A stretch of 64,000 nt of DNA from Deltaproteobacteria bacterium HGW-Deltaproteobacteria-13 (GCA_002840555.1 PHBJ01000010.1:82253-146252); one strand, 5' to 3'. Counted from the first letter of the stretch, positions 1-9,264 are shown. Made by a program: numbers and translations. The notes: generated by a model not told the origin, from the sequence alone.

Positions 1-455
1 TCGGTATGTCCTTCCACTCTGATTAAAGTATCGGGATATTGATTCAAAACGCCGGCAACCCGGTTTATTTCGTTATAAAGTCCCGGACGCAATTCTGTTG
101 AGTTCGTATCGAAGGTAACATCGCCTTTAAAAGTCACGGATAAAAGATTTCCTTCCCTGGTAACGGCGGCAGCTTCCGATTTTGCCAGAACGTCACGCAT
201 TTCTTTTTCCTGCCTGTCCATCATCGTGCCGACGCCATAACCACCGGCCCCGCCCACGGCAGCGCCAATAGCCGCTCCGATGAGCGTTCCTTTTGTGTCA
301 TGGCCGATGGCCTGTCCCAGTATTGCGCCGACCACGGCTCCACCTCCCGCTCCCAAAAGGCCGCCTTGCTGACCTTTCGTCATTGTTCCGGTTTCCGCGC
401 AACCGGCCAAAAGTAAAAGACAACAGAGCAATAAAGCTATTCCCGTCTTATTCAT
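1..455 (-). CDS. OmpA-family lipoprotein with glycine zipper (3' end outside window)
   Basis: The visible 151 codons start with a lipoprotein signal (hydrophobic LLLLAGC lipobox, Cys at residue 19). A glycine-rich zipper segment (about 30-75) follows, rich in GxxxG/GAAIGAAVG repeats. The beginning of an OmpA C-terminal domain comes next (VTFDTNSTEL, then the start of the RVEGHT peptidoglycan-binding motif), cut by the window edge. The family (YiaD/Pal-like) anchors the outer membrane to peptidoglycan. A good ribosome site (AAAGGAG) lies 5-6 bases before the ATG at 455. The architecture is clear; the exact role is inferred. Confidence 0.85.
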   Translation of the reverse strand, partial: MNKTGIALLLCCLLLLAGCAETGTMTKGQQGGLLGAGGGAVVGAILGQAIGHDTKGTLIGAAIGAAVGGAGGYGVGTMMDRQEKEMRDVLAKSEAAAVTREGNLLSVTFKGDVTFDTNSTELRPGLYNEINRVAGVLNQYPDTLIRVEGHT

Positions 456-622
456 TTTTTATTCTCCTTTCAGAAATTTTTTATTGATATTTTTCAACAC
501 AGCATTTAGTTCGGGAAGTATAATCGGCAACGGATTTGTCCGTCAAGAAAATATTAACCGCACCAAATAATCAACCCGACCGGATTCTCCTGCCGGCGGG
601 AAAAGGTCGAAGAAGTAGTAAA

Positions 623-925
623 TTATTTTGGTATTGTAATTTTTCTTTTTTCCGGCGCGGGCTGCTGGCGGTAGAGGATGGCGATATTGCCGATGATGCC
701 GATCATTTCGCTTTTTGTGGCTTTTGCTATATCTTCCGAGATTTCTTTTTTGGCTTCCTTGAATTCACCGAATTTTACCTTAATAAGTTCGTGATCTTTC
801 AGGGCTAAATCAACCGAACCGATGAGCTGCTCCGTTACGCCTTTTGCGCCGATGATTACCAGCGGTTTTAAATGATGCGCCTGCGCGCGCAGATATTTTC
901 TTTGAGAACCTTTAAGTTTGTCCAT
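623..925 (-). CDS. yhbY: YhbY-family RNA-binding protein (CRM domain)
   Basis: A 100-aa single CRS1/YhbY (CRM) domain. It has the N-terminal LKGSQRKYLRAQAHHLKPLVIIG segment in short pieces, the GAKGVTE loop and a basic helix, ending in a lysine-rich tail. Family members associate with pre-50S ribosomal particles. An upstream in-frame ATG at 961 exists, but the ATG at 925 is preceded by AAGGAAAG and matches the usual family start, so it is preferred. Single-gene unit, divergent from hypA. Confidence 0.88.
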   Translation of the reverse strand: MDKLKGSQRKYLRAQAHHLKPLVIIGAKGVTEQLIGSVDLALKDHELIKVKFGEFKEAKKEISEDIAKATKSEMIGIIGNIAILYRQQPAPEKRKITIPK

Positions 926-1053
926 AAATTTTCTTTCCTTTTGCACGGAAGTTATTATCATAACTGAACCGAATAATAAACATTTATTGAATGGCCTTAT
1001 TTTAGACTTTACAAAACATCTTTATATTGATTAAATTACACAAGGAGTATTTT

Positions 1054-1404
1054 ATGCACGAATTACCGGTAATCCAGAGCATCCTTGATATTGTGCTGAA
1101 TCATGCCCGCATCAATCATGTCACCAAGGTGCACAGCATATCGCTGGCCATTGGTGAATTGAGCGATCTGCAAGACGAATGGCTCCAGCGCTATTTCGAT
1201 TATATCAGCAAAGGCACCCTGGCCGAGGGCGCGCGCCTGGTGATCGAGCGCACGCCGGTTGTGCTCAAATGCGGGCAATGCGCAAAGGAAATATCTGTAA
1301 AACAAGGTGAAATAAAGGACATGGTTTGCCCTGAATGCCAAAACAAAGAATTCACCCTTATCGCCGGCAGAGATTATTTTATTAAAAGCATGGAGGCGCA
1401 GTAA
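1054..1404 (+). CDS. hypA: Hydrogenase/urease nickel metallochaperone HypA
   Basis: 116 aa, normal length. It begins MHE, whose N-terminus and His2 form the nickel site. The zinc site is formed by two CxxC pairs (CGQC and CPEC), about 28 residues apart in the C-terminal half. HypA delivers Ni to [NiFe]-hydrogenase large subunits together with HypB. The ATG at 1054 follows AAGGAG at the usual distance and gives the obligatory MHE start; a longer TTG-started frame does not. None of hypBCDEF is next to it, so it is a detached maturation gene here. Confidence 0.93.
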   Translation: MHELPVIQSILDIVLNHARINHVTKVHSISLAIGELSDLQDEWLQRYFDYISKGTLAEGARLVIERTPVVLKCGQCAKEISVKQGEIKDMVCPECQNKEFTLIAGRDYFIKSMEAQ

Positions 1405-1504
1405 GGGGTGAAGTTCGGTTGGCCGCGATTAACTTATTTCACACTTTACAAAATGAACTTATCCTGATTAAAATACTGGAAAATTGACTACGGGGGAAAT
1501 TTCT

Positions 1505-2467
1505 TTGAACAAAACAAAATTGCCGGAATATGATTACGATACAATTATTATCGGCGGCGGGCCGGCAGGCTATACCGCCGGTATTTACGCCGCCAGAAGC
1601 GGGTTAAAAACATTGCTCGTGGAAGGCGCGGCGACGGTAAGTCAAATAACCATTACCGATCTGATCGAAAATTATCCGGGAATTCCTGAAGGGATTAACG
1701 GATATGATCTGATGCAGCTCTTTAAAAAACAAGCGCTTAATTTCGGGCTGGAAACAATAACCCGGGACGTTTCGTCAATCAAAAAAGCCGGCGACGCCCC
1801 GGTGATCTGGGAGGTTACCGCAGAAAACAAAACCTACAGGACTTTAAGCGTGATTGCCGCGACCGGCGCACAATGGAGCAAGCTCGGCGTCCCCGGCGAA
1901 GAGGAATTCGCCGGAAAAGGCGTTTCCTATTGCGCTACCTGTGACGGACCGTTCTATAGAAATAAAGATGTCATTGTCGTGGGCGGCGGCGATACGGCTA
2001 TTCAGGAAGCCCTGTTTCTGACTCATTTTGCCAGCAAGGTTACGGTTATCCATCGGCGCGACCGTTTGCGCGCGGCGGCAATCCTGCAGAAAAGAGCGTT
2101 CGCGGAAAAGAAAATCGAATTTGTCTGGAAGGCAAAACTGACGGAAGTTTCCGGTCAGGATTTTGTCACCGGCGTGAAGGTGGCTGATGTCCAAACAAAA
2201 GGCATTAAAGAAATTGCTGCTGAAGGCGTTTTTATTTTTGTCGGCCGAGTTCCTCACACCGACCTTTTCCGGCATATCTTAAAATTGGACGCGGGCGGCT
2301 ACATTATTACGGACGATAATATGCAAACGTCCGCCGCAGGAATATTTGCCGCCGGTGATTGCCGCGTCAAACAGTTCCGTCAGGTGATTACGGCCGCGGG
2401 CGACGGAGCCAACGCGGTATACAGCGCCGAGCTGTACGTTGACGAACTCAAAGGCCAGGCCTACTAA
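1505..2467 (+). CDS. trxB: Thioredoxin reductase (FAD/NADPH)
   Basis: About 320 aa. FAD-binding GGGPAGYTAG lies near residue 20, the redox-active CATC disulfide in the middle, the nucleotide site GGGDTAIQEA follows it, and the C-terminal AAGDCR FAD motif is present. This is the low-molecular-weight thioredoxin reductase fold, which reduces thioredoxin with NAD(P)H. The start is a TTG at 1505, seven bases after GGGGGAAA; a second in-frame TTG at 1484 lacks such a site. The enzyme may serve the unusual CxxS thioredoxin at 12253, but that is inference. It forms a run with lgt downstream (24-base gap). Confidence 0.9.
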   Translation: MNKTKLPEYDYDTIIIGGGPAGYTAGIYAARSGLKTLLVEGAATVSQITITDLIENYPGIPEGINGYDLMQLFKKQALNFGLETITRDVSSIKKAGDAPVIWEVTAENKTYRTLSVIAATGAQWSKLGVPGEEEFAGKGVSYCATCDGPFYRNKDVIVVGGGDTAIQEALFLTHFASKVTVIHRRDRLRAAAILQKRAFAEKKIEFVWKAKLTEVSGQDFVTGVKVADVQTKGIKEIAAEGVFIFVGRVPHTDLFRHILKLDAGGYIITDDNMQTSAAGIFAAGDCRVKQFRQVITAAGDGANAVYSAELYVDELKGQAY

Positions 2468-2491
2468 ACTTTTAACCGGGAAAATTAAATT

Positions 2492-3322
2492 ATGGAATCT
2501 TTCATTAATACATGGCAGCACTTGCCCTCGCACATAAGCCCTGCCCTTTTCAGTATGGGTTCGTTTCAACTGCGCTATTACAGCCTGATGTATCTTGTCG
2601 CTTTCGCCGTCGTCTATTTTTTGACCCTCTACCGGATCAAGAATGAAAAGTTTGAATACACGGAAGAAACGGTGCAGGATTATCTTGTCTGGGCGATGCT
2701 CGGTTTGATTTTAGGGGGCCGCTTTGGCTATGCCCTGTTTTATAATTTCAGTTATTACTTTCAGCATCCGCTGGAAATCATTTTGCCTTTCGATTTTTCC
2801 AATGGAATAAAATTTGTCGGACTCAGCGGCATGTCTTACCATGGCGGGCTGATCGGCATTGTTATCGTCACTCTGCTATTTTGCCGCAAACGTAAGATTA
2901 ACGTCCTGCGTTTTGTTGATATGTTCTGCCCGGCCATCCCGCTGGGCTACACATTTGGCCGAATCGGCAATTTTATCAACGGGGAGCTCTATGGCCGCGT
3001 AACGACAATGCCGTGGGGCATGTATTTCCCGCTTGATGCGACGCGGAGCCTGCGCCATCCTTCCCAGCTTTATGAAGCTCTTTTCGAAGGAATTGTTCTA
3101 TTTTTACTGCTGTGGCTGATCAGAAAAAATAAGAATTTTGATGGATTCCTGCTGGGAACATACATTTGCGGCTACGGTTTTGTGCGTTTCTTTATTGAAT
3201 TTTTCCGCGAGCCCGACTATCAGCTTGGTTTGGTTCTGGGCTTTATGAGTATGGGACAGGTTCTTTGCTCGTTAATGATGATCGCCGGTATAACGATTTT
3301 GATCTGGCGTAAAAATGCATGA
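2492..3322 (+). CDS. lgt: Prolipoprotein diacylglyceryl transferase
   Basis: 276-aa polytopic inner-membrane enzyme. It transfers diacylglycerol from phosphatidylglycerol to the lipobox cysteine of prolipoproteins. Family hallmarks are visible: YHGGLIG (His117) and the signature GRIGNFINGELYGR at 156-169. About seven hydrophobic segments are present and the length matches the family. Several substrates are encoded in this same window (lipoproteins at 1, 58345 and 61763). Start ATG preceded by a weak GGGAAAA. Confidence 0.95.
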   Translation: MESFINTWQHLPSHISPALFSMGSFQLRYYSLMYLVAFAVVYFLTLYRIKNEKFEYTEETVQDYLVWAMLGLILGGRFGYALFYNFSYYFQHPLEIILPFDFSNGIKFVGLSGMSYHGGLIGIVIVTLLFCRKRKINVLRFVDMFCPAIPLGYTFGRIGNFINGELYGRVTTMPWGMYFPLDATRSLRHPSQLYEALFEGIVLFLLLWLIRKNKNFDGFLLGTYICGYGFVRFFIEFFREPDYQLGLVLGFMSMGQVLCSLMMIAGITILIWRKNA

Positions 3323-3402
3323 ACCAAATGAATATTTCTCCCGGTGATATCGTTAACCAGCCATGACGCGGACAGCCAATCTAAAATAGAGGAATTTATA
3401 AT

Positions 3403-4347
3403 ATGATCCTTTGGTGGACATTCTTTGGTGTTTTTATTTTTGCGATGCTCGCTTTAGATCTCGGCGTTTTCAACCGCAAGGTTCACGTCATCAAAATGAA
3501 GGAATCATTGCTTTGGACCGCTTTCTGGGTAACGCTGGCGCTGGCGTTCTGCGCGGGTATTTATTTTTTTCACGGTGAAGGCCACTCCAAAGCGATGGAG
3601 TTTTTTACCGCCTATATCATTGAATATTCTTTGAGCATCGACAATCTTTTCGTTTTCATGCTGATATTCAGGTTTTTCAGCGTGCCGCAGTCCTATGAAC
3701 ACAAAGCGCTGTTCTGGGGAATATTGCTGGCGCTGATTACCCGCGCGGTCTTTATCTTTGCCGGCGTCGCTCTCCTCAATGCCTTCAGTTGGGTCATGTA
3801 TATTTTCGGAGTTTTTCTGATTTTTACCGGCATCAAAATGGCGTTGAACAAAGAGACGGAAGTTCATCCTGATAAAAATATCGCCATTAAACTGCTTCGT
3901 TTTTTCATTCCCGTGACAAAAGAATTTCAGGAAGCCAGGTTTTTTATCATTAAAAACGGCAGGCGTCTGGCCACTCCCATGCTGGCCGTGCTTCTGGCGC
4001 TGGAAACCACCGACATCCTGTTCGCAGTTGATTCGATTCCCGCTGTTCTGGCTATTTCCAAAGATCCTTTTATTGTTTATACTTCTAATGTCTTCGCCAT
4101 TCTGGGACTGCGTTCGTTATTTTTCGCGATTTCCGGCTTGATGAAGCTGTTTCATTTGCTGCACTACGGTCTGGCGGCAATCCTGAGTTTTGTCGGTGTA
4201 AAAATGCTTATTGAAGATTTCTTTCACGTACCGGTCGGAGTTTCCCTGATTATAATCTCTTCTATTCTCGTTATATCGGTTGTAGCGTCCATCATCTGGC
4301 CGGATACAAAGTATGAAGATATTCCTCAGATAAATATTAAGGATTGA
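3403..4347 (+). CDS. TerC/Alx-family integral membrane protein
   Basis: 314 aa with about nine membrane helices and the TerC-family acidic motifs: LDLGVFNRK in the first segment, SIDNLFVFM near residue 80, and FAVDSIPAVLA near 207. Members (TerC, Alx) are linked to manganese/metal homeostasis and tellurite resistance. I looked upstream for a yybP-ykoY manganese riboswitch and did not see one in the 80-base leader. GAGGA precedes the ATG. Confidence 0.88.
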   Translation: MILWWTFFGVFIFAMLALDLGVFNRKVHVIKMKESLLWTAFWVTLALAFCAGIYFFHGEGHSKAMEFFTAYIIEYSLSIDNLFVFMLIFRFFSVPQSYEHKALFWGILLALITRAVFIFAGVALLNAFSWVMYIFGVFLIFTGIKMALNKETEVHPDKNIAIKLLRFFIPVTKEFQEARFFIIKNGRRLATPMLAVLLALETTDILFAVDSIPAVLAISKDPFIVYTSNVFAILGLRSLFFAISGLMKLFHLLHYGLAAILSFVGVKMLIEDFFHVPVGVSLIIISSILVISVVASIIWPDTKYEDIPQINIKD

Positions 4348-4354
4348 TATTTTT

Positions 4355-5134
4355 ATGCAAACCGGGTTTCTCAACGCTTCACAAATTCAGTTAAAAAGAT
4401 GGGCAAGACTTAACGATGCCAAAGTCCGGCAGGAAGAAGGATTGTTTTTAGCCGAAGGCGTAAAGATCGTCGAAGAACTTCTGGCGAGTGGCTGGCCGAT
4501 TAAAGAACTGCTTATCATGCCCGAAAAAATAAAATACTGGGAAGGGCTCGATCTTCCCAGCACCGGAAATATTCCCGCCTATCAGCTCACCCGCTCCCAG
4601 TGGCAAAAAATCGGACAGGACAGAGAGCCGGAGGGTATCATGGCGGTAACCGCCATTAAAAAGTCGCCGGATATTTCTTCATGGCTGGCTGAAACTTCCG
4701 GTAACATTTTAATTTTACATGAAATCAACAATCCTCTCAATCTCGGAGCGCTCGCGCGCAGTGCGCGCTGGTTCGGTTTTGACGGAATAATTCTAAGCGC
4801 CTATTCGGCGGACTACACCAATCCAAAGGCTGTGCGCGCTTCGATGGGAAGTCTTTTTCATTTGACAATTATTCCCGATATTGATTTATCCACGGCATTG
4901 CCGGAAATTAAGAAAAGTTTTTTTCTCATCGGATCTGATGTGCGCGAAGGATTACCGCCTCATCCGGTTCAAAAAAAGGCTGCCCTGCTTTTGGGCAATG
5001 AAAGTCATGGATTGCCGGAAGCTATTTTACACATGGCCGATGAAAAATGGAGCATCCCCGGAAGCGGCAAAGCCGAGTCCCTGAGTCTGCCGCAGGCGGC
5101 GGCGATTATGATGTACGAATGCACAAAGAAGTGA
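4355..5134 (+). CDS. SpoU/TrmH-family RNA 2'-O-methyltransferase
   Basis: 259 aa. An N-terminal RNA-substrate-binding region (about 1-95) is followed by a SPOUT knot domain with the three family motifs: NNPLNLGALARSARWFGFDG (motif 1), LLLGNESHGLPE (motif 2) and LSLPQAAAIMMYE (motif 3). Enzymes of this type use S-adenosylmethionine to methylate ribose in rRNA or tRNA. The position cannot be assigned from sequence alone; RlmB-like 23S methylation is one possibility. It follows the TerC gene after 7 bases, probably co-transcribed. Confidence 0.88.
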   Translation: MQTGFLNASQIQLKRWARLNDAKVRQEEGLFLAEGVKIVEELLASGWPIKELLIMPEKIKYWEGLDLPSTGNIPAYQLTRSQWQKIGQDREPEGIMAVTAIKKSPDISSWLAETSGNILILHEINNPLNLGALARSARWFGFDGIILSAYSADYTNPKAVRASMGSLFHLTIIPDIDLSTALPEIKKSFFLIGSDVREGLPPHPVQKKAALLLGNESHGLPEAILHMADEKWSIPGSGKAESLSLPQAAAIMMYECTKK

Positions 5135-5142
5135 ATTAATGA

Positions 5143-5218
5143 TTGTTATTGCGAAGCGCCTCTCAGGCGCTGTGGCAATTTCTAAGCCCCTCTCCCTTGA
5201 GGGGAGAGGTCGGGTGAG
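5143..5218. repeat. Dispersed intergenic repeat (CATTGCGA...GTGGCAAT type plus GGGGAGAGG unit)
   Basis: Between two plus-strand genes lies an imperfect dyad beginning ATTGCGAAGCGCC and ending GGCGCTGTGGCAAT. Next comes a second small palindrome, CCCCTCTCCCTTGAGGGGAG. The first unit recurs in reverse orientation at 15672-15704. It behaves like a REP/BIME-style genomic repeat. Confidence 0.6.
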
Positions 5219-5226
5219 GGTGAACA

Positions 5227-5568
5227 ATGAAATCCTACATTCAGATATCCACGACAACAGAAACAAAAGAAGAGGCGCAAAAAATCGCCCAATATTTAGT
5301 TGAGCAGAAGTTGGCCGCCTGCGTGCAGATTTGCGGCCCTATCGAAAGCACGTATCGCTGGAAAGGAAAAATAGAAACAGCTAATGAATGGCTGTGCCTG
5401 ATTAAAACGCGGGAAGATTTATTTAACAAAGTTGAAGCCGCAATTAAAAAATTACATTCCTACGAAACACCTGAAATCATCGCCGTACCCATTGTCAAAG
5501 GAAGCAACGAATATCTGAACTGGCTGGATGATGAAACAGAAAATAAACTTAAGGATAAAGTGTCCTGA
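5227..5568 (+). CDS. cutA: CutA1 divalent-cation tolerance protein
   Basis: 113 aa, full length for the family. It has the conserved LVEQKLAACVQI (with the Cys) and YRWKGKIE motifs and the TRE...VKKLHSYETPEI C-terminal half. CutA1 is a small trimeric cytosolic protein implicated in copper/divalent metal tolerance. The ATG follows GAGGG at a correct distance. Confidence 0.93.
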   Translation: MKSYIQISTTTETKEEAQKIAQYLVEQKLAACVQICGPIESTYRWKGKIETANEWLCLIKTREDLFNKVEAAIKKLHSYETPEIIAVPIVKGSNEYLNWLDDETENKLKDKVS

Positions 5569-5654
5569 ACTATTCTTGACTTTACAGACATTATCTAATC
5601 AAAATGTGCATCGACAATTGTTACACCGAACCAACAATATTTGGCAGACGTCTA

Positions 5655-5775
5655 ATTCCGTTTCTAAATCAATGATGATATCGCGGCGGCTAGGAGGAGG
5701 CGACGAGGCGTATTGTACATACGTTGAGGAAGCCGACGACGCCAACAAAGATAGCGCTTGATTTAGAAATGGAAT
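5655..5775. mobile_element. MITE-like structured repeat with 18-bp terminal inverted repeats
   Basis: The left end ATTCCGTTTCTAAATCAA (5655-5672) and the right end TTGATTTAGAAATGGAAT (5758-5775) are inverse with one mismatch, enclosing 85 bases. The inside holds a second hairpin around CGTATTGTACATACG (5708-5722) flanked by GAGGAGGCGACGAGG and a GCCGACGACGCC segment. No gene is credible inside; a 77-codon frame across it lacks a ribosome site and overlaps cutA. It fills most of the 327-base gene-free gap after cutA. Confidence 0.55.
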
Positions 5776-5895
5776 AAATTGAAGATTACAGATTGCACAA
5801 GAGTAACGCCAGATTGTTTCTCTGAGATATAACCAAGGTCTTTTCAGCCGGAGCTTTCATTGACAGAGAAACTGCCACAGCCCAAGCGCCTTTCA

Positions 5896-6939
5896 TCAAA
5901 AAGGAATTGAATTAATTCGATTAAGCCTTTTTTTTACTTTTTGCAAAGTAAAAAGCAAGCCGTGCATTTTCCAATATCTTAAGAATATCTTCATCAGCAT
6001 GATGGCATTATTCATTCTGCATAAAATATTATCACAGAAAATCTTAAATTTACCGTTTCTTCTTTTAAGCTGTTGCGATTTAAAAACCGATATGATGAAA
6101 TATTTGTACCATGCCGCATCAAATTTCAGGCCGTAATAAAGCCACGGTTTTAAATGAGCGGCATAATGGATGATCACGGGATTTTTTTTTGCCTCATCGA
6201 ATTCGCCTTTCGGATAAATCAGATAAGGTTTTCTATCAGGGAATAGAAATAGATAGTTCATCAGATTATATTTGACCGGAAGATGTCTGATCTTATTCAG
6301 GCATGTGATATTCAGAACATCCTGGTCCTGAAACAGATATCCTTTTTTGATCTCCCGGAGAAAGGTTTCGGTCATTCCGTCCTGGCGAATCTTTTTCAGA
6401 TTCATCAGCAATACGCCTGTATTGATATAATTGCTCTGGGCGGAGAGTCCTGTTTCCTTATACCGTTCGTCATGATTCTGAAACGGATCATTAAAGTCAA
6501 TGTCTTTGATACCGCCGAGATAGTAACCTTCCAAATCTGTTGAAAAAAGCTCAGTAAGATCAGTGCAAACGATGATATCGCTGTCCAGATAAATGCATTT
6601 TTCGTATTGCAGGAGGATCTCGCCCAGCAGAAGACGGTAACAGGTAGGCTTTGTTATATGGCCAAGACGCATCAAAGTATCGGAGAAACTATCCTTCATA
6701 TCAATAAAATGGATATGACAATGGGGATACGCGACTTTTACCAGAGCCATCTTTTGGGCAGTCCGTGCAGGAAAATCGTTAGGCACCAGAATATAAAAAT
6801 CATAAAAGGTATTTTTCGCGGCGTTTTCCAGCATGGAAGTCATTGCCACAGCGGTGGGCATGGCGTAATTTTCATCTGTGGCCAGGGCAATCGGAATGCG
6901 GGTCTGAATCAAAGATATCTCACCTGGTGCTGCACCCAT
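5896..6939 (-). CDS. Glycosyltransferase family 8 (LPS galactosyl/glucosyltransferase type)
   Basis: 347 aa. GT8 hallmarks: IPIALATDENY at the N-terminus, the metal-binding DSD (119-121) in LDSDIIV, and the C-terminal IIHYAAHLKPW motif. Such retaining enzymes add hexoses to lipopolysaccharide cores or similar acceptors. Its ATG overlaps the stop of the upstream glycosyltransferase (TGATG), implying translational coupling within a three-gene surface-polysaccharide unit. Confidence 0.87.
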   Translation of the reverse strand: MGAAPGEISLIQTRIPIALATDENYAMPTAVAMTSMLENAAKNTFYDFYILVPNDFPARTAQKMALVKVAYPHCHIHFIDMKDSFSDTLMRLGHITKPTCYRLLLGEILLQYEKCIYLDSDIIVCTDLTELFSTDLEGYYLGGIKDIDFNDPFQNHDERYKETGLSAQSNYINTGVLLMNLKKIRQDGMTETFLREIKKGYLFQDQDVLNITCLNKIRHLPVKYNLMNYLFLFPDRKPYLIYPKGEFDEAKKNPVIIHYAAHLKPWLYYGLKFDAAWYKYFIISVFKSQQLKRRNGKFKIFCDNILCRMNNAIMLMKIFLRYWKMHGLLFTLQKVKKRLNRINSIPF

Positions 6940-8087
6940 CAGGCGCCTCCCGGTTTTTTAATAACAGATTTTGCCGCAATAAATAACGCAACCAGTTTAG
7001 CCGGTAAAAGTTGTTTTATAAAACTTTTCATTCGGATGTATACATCTTTTGAGGCATACCTTACCATAAAGAAAGTAGGCGAAGTTAAAAAACGCTTTAT
7101 TTTTTTTGCTTCTGAGGCACTCTCATATGGTAGTGTATCCAGTTTATCTTTGTATGGAGCTGTCCACGTTTTTATGGCGCGAAGGTACTCCTTTTCCCGG
7201 TGTGTTTTAAAATGAAAAACGGCCAGTGGAACCTCATTCATCGCGGAATGCAGCGCCATGATTATTTCTTTTAGCGCGAGATCTCCGCGGTTTACGTTTT
7301 TAAAAAACGGAACCCGCTCAGCATGCGCAAGAAAGCGGTGATATTGATTGCAAATTGTCATAGAACTCGAAAGAGCATCTTCTCGCAATGTGTAATTGTA
7401 TTTTATTTCATTTGTTATGACTATTGTTTTTGCGCGGTAAAATATTTTATGCATTATGGCCATATCTTCAAACGTTCTATCTTTCGGAAATTCGATGCCG
7501 CTAAAAAGATCTTTTTTGAACAATTTATCCCACAAGTAATTGCGAAGCCACTTGTCGTTTACAAGTTCCGTGAGAGCTTCATTGCCCGAGAAAAGGGTAA
7601 CACCTTCGGGAATATCATTCGGGAACGGACACACGACTGTAAAATCGATAAGCCGCTTATTGCATATTGAAATGTCCGCATTGTTTGAAGACAAAATGCG
7701 ATAAAGCGTTTCGTAATAATCAGGCTCGATAAAATCATCCGAATCGATGAAACTCAAATAACTGCCGTGCGAAAGACGCGTCCCTGCATTCCGTGATTCT
7801 GATACGCCTGTATTCTCCTGATGAACTAAACAAATTCGACGATCTTTTTTGGCATATTCTTCGGCAATGACAGGACAGCGGTCGGACGAACCATCATTTA
7901 TAATGATGATTTCAAGATTGCAGTAGGATTGCGCTATAATGGAATCAAGACAGCGGATAAGGTACGCTTCTGTATTGTACACCGGAACAATTACACTTAT
8001 CAGGGGCAAGTCAGCCGGATCCAGCCCATCAGGAGAGGGAAGGATTGGAGATATGAGAAGTCGGGGTTTCATTGACTTTGAAGCCAT
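6939..8087 (-). CDS. Glycosyltransferase family 2
   Basis: 382 aa. A short N-terminal extension (1-29) precedes a GT-A domain: SVIVPVYNTE at 31-40, IIINDGSSD near 61-69, and the DSDD nucleotide/metal motif at 115-118. The C-terminal 150 residues are family-specific and not recognised. An inverting transferase using a nucleotide sugar, presumably for a cell-surface glycan. The start overlaps the end of the next upstream gene by 19 bases. Confidence 0.86.
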   Translation of the reverse strand: MASKSMKPRLLISPILPSPDGLDPADLPLISVIVPVYNTEAYLIRCLDSIIAQSYCNLEIIIINDGSSDRCPVIAEEYAKKDRRICLVHQENTGVSESRNAGTRLSHGSYLSFIDSDDFIEPDYYETLYRILSSNNADISICNKRLIDFTVVCPFPNDIPEGVTLFSGNEALTELVNDKWLRNYLWDKLFKKDLFSGIEFPKDRTFEDMAIMHKIFYRAKTIVITNEIKYNYTLREDALSSSMTICNQYHRFLAHAERVPFFKNVNRGDLALKEIIMALHSAMNEVPLAVFHFKTHREKEYLRAIKTWTAPYKDKLDTLPYESASEAKKIKRFLTSPTFFMVRYASKDVYIRMKSFIKQLLPAKLVALFIAAKSVIKKPGGA

Positions 8088-9031
8088 GCAAAATTATGAA
8101 TATTTTTTTTAAATATTTTGCCCGCCAGCATAATTCTATATCTGTAAAGTCTTCTTTTAATCAGCATTGTTGTTATCCTGATACCATAGAGCGGCTTACT
8201 CATGAATAAGCGTAGCATGGACAGTGAATACCAGGAGTTATGCTCTGATTGTTTGACCACTATTTTCAGTGTGAACTCAGTCCAATAATTTTGTTCTTCC
8301 ATTGAATCAAACATAATATTGATATATGTATCTTTCGGGAGCACCGGAGAACCGTCGGGATTTGATGAATTATTCATCCATGAAATTCTATCAGGATGCT
8401 GCCGTACCCCGACAAAAGCATTATCAGCGACGGTTAATACTTTAATTTTTTGCATGAGTGAAAACCAGAAGATTGTATCTTCGCCATACCAGATATCTTC
8501 TTTGAATCGAAGAGAACCAATAATCTTTTTTTTGACAATACACGAATCGACAGCAATATTATTAATAAGCAACGTGGTTATCGGATCTTTTATATATGTT
8601 TTAAGATTGATTGCCCCTATTGCATCTCTGAGATAAGAGATTGGACACTCTCTTTTAAAACTTACTGCCCGTCCAATAACCATCTCTGCATTTTCTTCAA
8701 TCGCCAGGTTTTCAAAGCAGGCCCCCATAAAATTAGGGGAAAGAATATCGTCGTCATCCAGAAACATTATCCAGTCTCCCCTCGATTTGGAAATTCCTAT
8801 ATTACGCGCATATCCCGGCCCTTTGTTTGACGGCAGACGGACAAAAATAATTGAATCGTGACTGTTTACGATCCTGGAAATCTCATCCCTGTGTTCATCG
8901 TCTGAGCCGTTGTCGATTATTATTATTTCCGTCACGCGAAACTTTTGGCGCAGAATAGATTTTACTGCTTCCGCAAGAAACACCGGCCGGTTAAAAGTTG
9001 GAATGATAACGGAAACATTAAAATGTTGCAT
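8069..9031 (-). CDS. Glycosyltransferase family 2
   Basis: About 320 aa from the ATG at 9031, which is preceded by GGAGAGG ten bases away and starts directly with the domain (SVIIPTFNRP). An upstream in-frame ATG at 9145 would add 38 residues that do not resemble the family and has no good ribosome site. Conserved pieces: IIIDNGSDDEH, GPGYARNIGISKSRG, and the metal motif FLDDDD. It is probably the first gene of the three-gene minus-strand glycosyltransferase unit. Confidence 0.85.
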   Translation of the reverse strand: MQHFNVSVIIPTFNRPVFLAEAVKSILRQKFRVTEIIIIDNGSDDEHRDEISRIVNSHDSIIFVRLPSNKGPGYARNIGISKSRGDWIMFLDDDDILSPNFMGACFENLAIEENAEMVIGRAVSFKRECPISYLRDAIGAINLKTYIKDPITTLLINNIAVDSCIVKKKIIGSLRFKEDIWYGEDTIFWFSLMQKIKVLTVADNAFVGVRQHPDRISWMNNSSNPDGSPVLPKDTYINIMFDSMEEQNYWTEFTLKIVVKQSEHNSWYSLSMLRLFMSKPLYGIRITTMLIKRRLYRYRIMLAGKIFKKNIHNFAWLQSQ

Positions 9032-9264
9032 AATGAATTGCCCTCTCCAGGTATTTGTACTACATATTAAATAAGGATTCAGCATTCTTTTCTTTTGGAT
9101 TTGTCGTGTGACGTCAATAATACTTTCAGGCAGCACATTTTTCAATCTTTTTTGATAATTTTATTGCTAAGCTACAGGAAAATCCACCATTGAACATATT
9201 GATTAACATATGCTACAAATAGTTCAGTTTGGGTTGCGGCATTTACTCTTTTCAGGACATTAAT

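Noticed and set aside
3323..3402. Possible manganese riboswitch upstream of the TerC gene
   Set aside because: Such riboswitches often precede TerC/Alx, but I do not see the conserved GGGGAG pairs or three-way stem in this short leader.
5528..5761. 77-codon plus-strand frame across the MITE-like element
   Set aside because: Overlaps cutA, no ribosome site, composition follows the repeat; no recognisable protein features.
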